From Novosphingobium decolorationis (GTDB lineage Bacteria > Pseudomonadota > Alphaproteobacteria > Sphingomonadales > Sphingomonadaceae): 64,000 bases of DNA. Within the stretch, counting starts at the first letter, position 1. Every line of letters begins with the position of its first letter. A program made the translations under genes and the position numbers. The notes below the pieces were generated by a model. It was not told the origin of the DNA, made no database searches, and saw only the letters and a list, made by a program, of their open reading frames with translations. Below are positions 60,090 to 64,000 of the stretch, piece after piece. The stretch covers positions 2,635,001 through 2,699,000 of the forward strand of contig NZ_CP054856.1 of the NCBI RefSeq assembly GCF_018417475.1, read 5' to 3'.

Positions 60090-60782
60090 TTGCCCCGTCT
60101 GATCCTTGTCCGCCACGGCCAGAGCCAGTGGAACCTCGAAAACCGCTTCACCGGCTGGTGGGACGTCGATCTTACCGAGAAGGGCGAAGGCGAAGCCCGC
60201 GCGGCGGGGCGCCTGCTCAAGGACAAGGGTATCCTGCCTACCGTCGCGTTCACCTCGCTGCAGACCCGCGCGATCAAGACGCTGCACTTCGCGCTGGAAG
60301 AGGCGGGCATCCTGTGGATCCCGGAGACCAAGGACTGGCGCCTGAACGAGCGTCACTACGGCGGCCTCACCGGCCTCAACAAGGCCGAGACCGCCGAGAA
60401 GCACGGCGAGGACCAGGTCAAGATCTGGCGCCGCAGCTTCGACACGCCCCCGCCGGTGCTCGAACGCGGCAGCGAGTTCGACCTCGCCTCCGACCCGCGC
60501 TACGCCGGGATCGACGTGCCCCAGACCGAGAGCCTCAAGGACACCATCGCGCGCGTCCTGCCCTATTACGAGAGCTCAATCGTGCCGCACCTCAAGACGA
60601 GCGCGGACGCCTGCGTGATCGTCTCCGCGCACGGCAACTCGCTGCGCGCGCTGGTGAAGCATCTGTCGGGCATCTCCGATGAAGAGATCACCGGCCTCGA
60701 GATCCCGACCGGCCAGCCGATCGTCTACGACCTCGACACCGACCTTGCGGTTCTCGACCGCTACTACCTCTCGGAGCGTTGA
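60090..60782 (+). CDS. gpmA: 2,3-bisphosphoglycerate-dependent phosphoglycerate mutase
   Basis: A 230-residue glycolytic enzyme interconverting 3- and 2-phosphoglycerate. The N-terminal [20 protein letters not shown] holds the phosphorylated His, [19 protein letters not shown] follows, and [19 protein letters not shown] carries the second His. The start is a TTG at 60090 with AAAGGA eight bases upstream; the ATG at 60027 would add 21 residues unlike the family. purE begins two bases after its stop. Confidence 0.94.
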   Translation: MPRLILVRHGQSQWNLENRFTGWWDVDLTEKGEGEARAAGRLLKDKGILPTVAFTSLQTRAIKTLHFALEEAGILWIPETKDWRLNERHYGGLTGLNKAETAEKHGEDQVKIWRRSFDTPPPVLERGSEFDLASDPRYAGIDVPQTESLKDTIARVLPYYESSIVPHLKTSADACVIVSAHGNSLRALVKHLSGISDEEITGLEIPTGQPIVYDLDTDLAVLDRYYLSER

Positions 60783-60783
60783 G

Positions 60784-61275
60784 ATGAGCGAGAAGCCCCG
60801 CGTCGCCATCATCATGGGCAGCCAGTCGGACTGGCCGACGATGCAGCGCGCCGCCGACATGCTCGACACGCTCGAGGTCACCTACGATGCCCGCATCGTC
60901 TCGGCCCACCGCACGCCCGACCGCCTCGTCGACTTCGCCAAGAGCGCGGAAGAGGAAGGGTTCAAGGTCGTGATCGCAGGTGCCGGCGGTGCCGCCCACC
61001 TGCCGGGCATGGTCGCCTCGATGACCCATCTTCCGGTGTTGGGCGTTCCGGTCCAGAGCCGCGCGCTCTCGGGCCAGGACAGCCTTCTCTCGATCGTGCA
61101 GATGCCCGCCGGCATCCCGGTCGGCACGCTCGCCATCGGCGAGGCGGGTGCGGCCAATGCCGGCCTGCTCGCCGCCTCGATCCTCTCGACCTCGGACGAG
61201 GGCCTCGCCGACCGGCTCAAGGCCTTCCGCGCAAAGCAGACGCAGAGCGTCGCCGAGCGCCCGACGTCCGACTGA
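60784..61275 (+). CDS. purE: N5-carboxyaminoimidazole ribonucleotide mutase
   Basis: A 163-residue class I PurE acting with PurK in purine synthesis. The signature [19 protein letters not shown], the [13 protein letters not shown] loop with the catalytic His, and [17 protein letters not shown] are all present. It begins one base after the gpmA stop and is followed 46 bp later by purK. Confidence 0.96.
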   Translation: MSEKPRVAIIMGSQSDWPTMQRAADMLDTLEVTYDARIVSAHRTPDRLVDFAKSAEEEGFKVVIAGAGGAAHLPGMVASMTHLPVLGVPVQSRALSGQDSLLSIVQMPAGIPVGTLAIGEAGAANAGLLAASILSTSDEGLADRLKAFRAKQTQSVAERPTSD

Positions 61276-61321
61276 TCCACCCCTCTCCCCCCCACGACCG
61301 CAAAGGCAGATACGACAGCGC

Positions 61322-62380
61322 ATGATTGCTCCCGGCGAAACCATCGGAATCCTTGGTGGCGGCCAGCTTGGCCGGATGCTCGCGATGGCCGCCGCGCGGC
61401 TTGGCTACCGCTGCCATATCTACGCGCCCGAGGACCACTCGGTCGCCGCCGAAGTGAGTGCGGCGCACACCCAGGCCGCGTTCGACTACGCGGCGGGCCT
61501 TTCCGCCTTCGCGGCCGACTGCGCGGTGGTGACCTACGAGTTCGAGAACGTGCCAGTAGCCCCGCTCGCCGCGCTGGGCGAGGTGCCGGTCTTCCCGCAC
61601 CCGCGCGCGCTGGAAACCGCGCAGGATCGCCTCGCCGAGAAGACCTTCGTCACCAAGCTGGGCGGCACCCCTGCCCCCTTCGCGCCTGTGGATTCGCCCG
61701 AGGACCTGCGCGCCGCGATCGCCAGGATCGGCACGCCCGGCATCCTCAAGACCCGGCGCGACGGCTATGATGGCAAGGGCCAGTGGCGGATCATGTCGCC
61801 CGAAGACGCCGAGGGCCTCGACCTGCCCGACCAGCCGCTCATCTACGAGGGCTTCGTCCACTTCTCGGCCGAGTTCTCGGTGATCCTGTGCCGCGGCCAG
61901 GACGGCGAAATCCGCTATTTCGATTCCGCGCACAACCGCCACGAAGACGGCATTCTCGCGCTCAGCACCGTGCCCGCACCCGATGCGATCACCGCGCAGG
62001 TGCCTGCCGCGCGCGACCTGGCCGCCAAGGTCGCCGACGCGCTCGACTACGTCGGCGTCCTGACCCTGGAGTTCTTTGCGACCGAGGCGGGCCCTGTCTT
62101 CAACGAGATGGCCCCGCGCGTCCACAACTCCGGCCACTGGACCATCGAGGGCGCGGTCACCTGCCAGTTCGAGAACCACATCCGCGCGATCTGTGGGCTG
62201 CCGCTAGGCAGCACCGAACTTGCCGCGGACGCTGTGGAAATGCGCAATCTCATCGGCGAGGCTGCGAACGACTGGGCCGAAATTCTCAAGGACCCGGCCA
62301 ACCACCTGCATCTCTACGGCAAGGGCGATGTACGCCCCGGCCGCAAGATGGGCCACGTCACCCGCCTGACTTTCGACTGA
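61322..62380 (+). CDS. purK: N5-carboxyaminoimidazole ribonucleotide synthase
   Basis: A 352-residue ATP-grasp enzyme that carboxylates AIR using bicarbonate. It has TIGILGGGQLGRMLAMAAA, TYEFENVPVAPL, KTRRDGYDGKGQ and FNEMAPRVHNSGHWTIEGA with the ATP-grasp metal ligands. The ATG at 61322 fits the family start. It ends 8 bases before the folA GTG. Confidence 0.96.
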   Translation: MIAPGETIGILGGGQLGRMLAMAAARLGYRCHIYAPEDHSVAAEVSAAHTQAAFDYAAGLSAFAADCAVVTYEFENVPVAPLAALGEVPVFPHPRALETAQDRLAEKTFVTKLGGTPAPFAPVDSPEDLRAAIARIGTPGILKTRRDGYDGKGQWRIMSPEDAEGLDLPDQPLIYEGFVHFSAEFSVILCRGQDGEIRYFDSAHNRHEDGILALSTVPAPDAITAQVPAARDLAAKVADALDYVGVLTLEFFATEAGPVFNEMAPRVHNSGHWTIEGAVTCQFENHIRAICGLPLGSTELAADAVEMRNLIGEAANDWAEILKDPANHLHLYGKGDVRPGRKMGHVTRLTFD

Positions 62381-62388
62381 GCGGGCAG

Positions 62389-62871
62389 GTGCAGGACATC
62401 TTCCTCATCACCGCCCGCGCGGCGAACGGCGTGATCGGCCTCGGCGGGCAGTTGCCCTGGCGCCTTCCAGCCGATCTCAAGCGTTTCAAGGCGCTGACCA
62501 TGGGCAAGCCCATGGTCATGGGCCGCAAGACCTTCGAGAGCTTCCCTTCGCCCCTTCCCGGCCGCCGCCACATCGTGCTCACCCGCGATACCAAGTGGCA
62601 GGCCGAGGGCGCCGAAGTGGTCCACACCGTGCACGCTGCGCTGGAGCTGGCCGGTGAGTGCGAAATCGCGATCATCGGTGGGGGCGAGATCTACGCGCTG
62701 TTCCTGGAACACGCCCACCGCATCGAGCTGACCGAAATCCACGAGGACTACGTCGGCGACACGCATTTCCCGATTCTGGACGACACCTGGCGCGAGACCG
62801 CGCGCGAGGAACATCCGGCAAACGGCAATTTTCCGCCTCACGCTTTCGTGACCCTCCAGCGCAACCTATAG
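62389..62871 (+). CDS. folA: Dihydrofolate reductase
   Basis: A 160-residue enzyme reducing dihydrofolate with NADPH. ARAANGVIGLGGQLPWRLPADL (substrate loop), GKPMVMGRKTFES and AIIGGGEIYALFL (NADPH sites) and TEIHEDYVGDTHFP are characteristic. The GTG at 62389 begins VQDIFLITA; no ATG precedes the first strand in frame. It overlaps the end of purK by spacing of 8 bp and leads into ribF 9 bp later. Confidence 0.95.
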   Translation: MQDIFLITARAANGVIGLGGQLPWRLPADLKRFKALTMGKPMVMGRKTFESFPSPLPGRRHIVLTRDTKWQAEGAEVVHTVHAALELAGECEIAIIGGGEIYALFLEHAHRIELTEIHEDYVGDTHFPILDDTWRETAREEHPANGNFPPHAFVTLQRNL

Positions 62872-62880
62872 CCGCCAGAC

Positions 62881-63813
62881 ATGATTCGCCTCGACAACCG
62901 CGTACCCGTCCCCGATTCGCTCCATGGCGCCATTGTCGCGCTGGGCAACTTCGATGGTTTCCACCAGGGCCACCAGGCCGTCGTCGGCGAAGCGATCCGC
63001 TGGGCGCGCGCCGAGGGCCGCCCGGTCATCGTGGCGACCTTCGATCCGCACCCGGTGCGCCTGTTCCAGCCCGACGCGGCGCCCTTCCGGCTGACCACCC
63101 TCGACCAGCGCGAGGACCTGTTCGGCGCGGCCGGGGCCGACGCCATGCTGGTGCTCCACTTCGACCGCCTGATGGCGAGCATGACCGCGGCGGAATGGAT
63201 CGAGGAAGTCCTCCACCGCCAGCTTGGCGTGGCCGGCGTCGTCACCGGCGAGGATTTCACCTTCGGCAAGGGCCGCGGGGGCAATCCGGACGTGCTGCGC
63301 GAGATCGGAGCCCGATTCGGCGTCACCAACCGCACCGTCCCCGCCGTTCACGACCAGTATGGACCTATCTCGTCGAGCCGCGTGCGCGAAGCGCTCATCG
63401 CGGGCGACTGCGAGGCCGCCGCACGCCTCCTCACCCGCCCCTTCGCGGTGCGCGGGCCCGTCCAGCACGGCAACAAGTTCGGACGCCAGATGGGCTTCCC
63501 CACCGCCAACATCGACATGGCAAGCTACCTGCGTCCGCACTACGGGATCTACGCGGTGATCGGCCATTTCCCGGACGGACGCCGGATTCCGGGCGCGGCG
63601 AACCTGGGCATCCGCCCCACGATCCAGCCGCCTGTCGAACTCCTGGAGCCGCATTTCTTCGACGTGTCGGAGGACATGTACGACCTCGTCATCGAGGTGG
63701 AATTCCACCACTTCATCCGCCCCGAGGCCAAGTTCGCCTCGATCGAGGAAATGATGACTCAGATCGGGCGCGACTGCGTCAAGGCACGCGAACTTCTCGC
63801 TCCCCTGACCTGA
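62881..63813 (+). CDS. ribF: Bifunctional riboflavin kinase/FAD synthetase
   Basis: A 310-residue enzyme. The N-terminal FAD synthetase part has VALGNFDGFHQGHQAVV (nucleotidyl-transferase HxGH motif) and TFDPHPVRLFQ; the C-terminal riboflavin kinase part has RGPVQHGNKFGRQMGFPTAN and the PHFFD segment. It makes FMN and FAD from riboflavin and ATP. It ends the purE-purK-folA-ribF run, all on one strand with gaps of at most 46 bp. Confidence 0.96.
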   Translation: MIRLDNRVPVPDSLHGAIVALGNFDGFHQGHQAVVGEAIRWARAEGRPVIVATFDPHPVRLFQPDAAPFRLTTLDQREDLFGAAGADAMLVLHFDRLMASMTAAEWIEEVLHRQLGVAGVVTGEDFTFGKGRGGNPDVLREIGARFGVTNRTVPAVHDQYGPISSSRVREALIAGDCEAAARLLTRPFAVRGPVQHGNKFGRQMGFPTANIDMASYLRPHYGIYAVIGHFPDGRRIPGAANLGIRPTIQPPVELLEPHFFDVSEDMYDLVIEVEFHHFIRPEAKFASIEEMMTQIGRDCVKARELLAPLT

Positions 63814-63821
63814 TCGGCAAA

Positions 63822-63844
63822 AGAGAGTCCATTCATGGACTCTT
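63822..63844 (+). terminator. Hairpin after ribF, possible terminator
   Basis: AGAGTCCAT and ATGGACTCT form a perfect stem around a 2-base loop (effectively longer once the closing bases open), then TTCCTCCC. With no clean U-run it is a weak candidate, lying 9 bp past the ribF stop and before ileS. Confidence 0.35.
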
Positions 63845-63888
63845 CCTCCCTTCCAAGAACCGCGCAATTGCTCTAGTGGCGGCCGGTC

Positions 63889-64000
63889 ATGACTGAACAA
63901 CGCGACTACAAAGACACCGTCTTCCTGCCGAAGACCGATTTCCCCATGAAGGCCGGCCTCGCCCAGAAGGAGCCCGGTATTCTTTCGCGTTGGGAAAGCG
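63889..64000 (+). CDS. ileS: Isoleucyl-tRNA synthetase, N-terminal fragment
   Basis: The first 37 codons only; the gene continues past the window end. [20 protein letters not shown] and [15 protein letters not shown] match the N-terminal extension of class I isoleucyl-tRNA synthetases before the first Rossmann strand. The assignment rests on this short segment. It reads on from the ribF end. Confidence 0.9.
   Translation, partial: MTEQRDYKDTVFLPKTDFPMKAGLAQKEPGILSRWES

Overview
The window is a high-GC, gene-dense, syntenic-looking stretch of an alphaproteobacterial chromosome. A CtrA cell-cycle regulator, two TonB-dependent receptors, exosortase-A-associated polysaccharide genes, a HIG1-domain protein and several small proteins familiar from sphingomonads point to Sphingomonadales, probably close to Novosphingobium. 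The genus is inferred from protein resemblance only. I see no prophage, integrase, transposase, rRNA operon or CRISPR array. The only RNA gene is a tRNA-Thr.

Layout. 1-14 kb: a TonB-dependent receptor with a long AT-rich leader, a PilZ protein, an exported LD-carboxypeptidase, a LOG-family hydrolase, the glmM-DUF1272-thiD operon, an SDF-type transporter, an HNH nuclease, gluQ-HIG1, a PduO-type adenosyltransferase and 3-hydroxybutyryl-CoA dehydrogenase. 14-23 kb: mutS, a malic enzyme with a phosphotransacetylase-like tail, trmB, lrgAB and ctrA. 23-29 kb: an exosortase-A-associated O-ligase and a divergent glycosyltransferase, followed by a large acidic, Pro/Ala-rich membrane protein. 29-38 kb: gltBD, a chemotaxis receptor and catalase. 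39-48 kb: envelope and core genes (ung, an RNase D-like nuclease, lptC-lptA, a priming sugar transferase, and DUF3576-leuS-lptE-holA). 48-55 kb: an OMP-tailed protein, phaB, a membrane HTH regulator, an RHH protein, murA, galU, a DUF2322 protein and a lytic transglycosylase. 55-59.6 kb: a phytase and TonB-receptor pair behind a Pho-box-like array, then tRNA-Thr. 59.7-64 kb: gpmA, purE-purK-folA-ribF and the start of ileS.

Two signals are not explained by ordinary genes. (1) Eight copies of a 113-115 bp intergenic element (one truncated to 88 bp), each made of two small terminal hairpins around a central inverted repeat. They lie in both orientations and six of the eight sit between convergent genes. 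They look like a BIME- or MITE-type mobile palindrome family. (2) The phytase and its receptor are translationally coupled, and upstream lie four CTGTCAT-like heptamers spaced at multiples of 11 bp, as expected for PhoB sites. Together they suggest a phosphate-starvation-controlled phytate-scavenging unit.

Several genes work together: glmM, murA, galU, lptC/A/E, the exported carboxypeptidase, the transglycosylase and the sugar transferase serve the cell envelope; gltBD serves ammonium assimilation; purE/purK/folA serve purine and folate metabolism; phaB and the hydroxybutyryl-CoA dehydrogenase serve C4 acyl-CoA metabolism.
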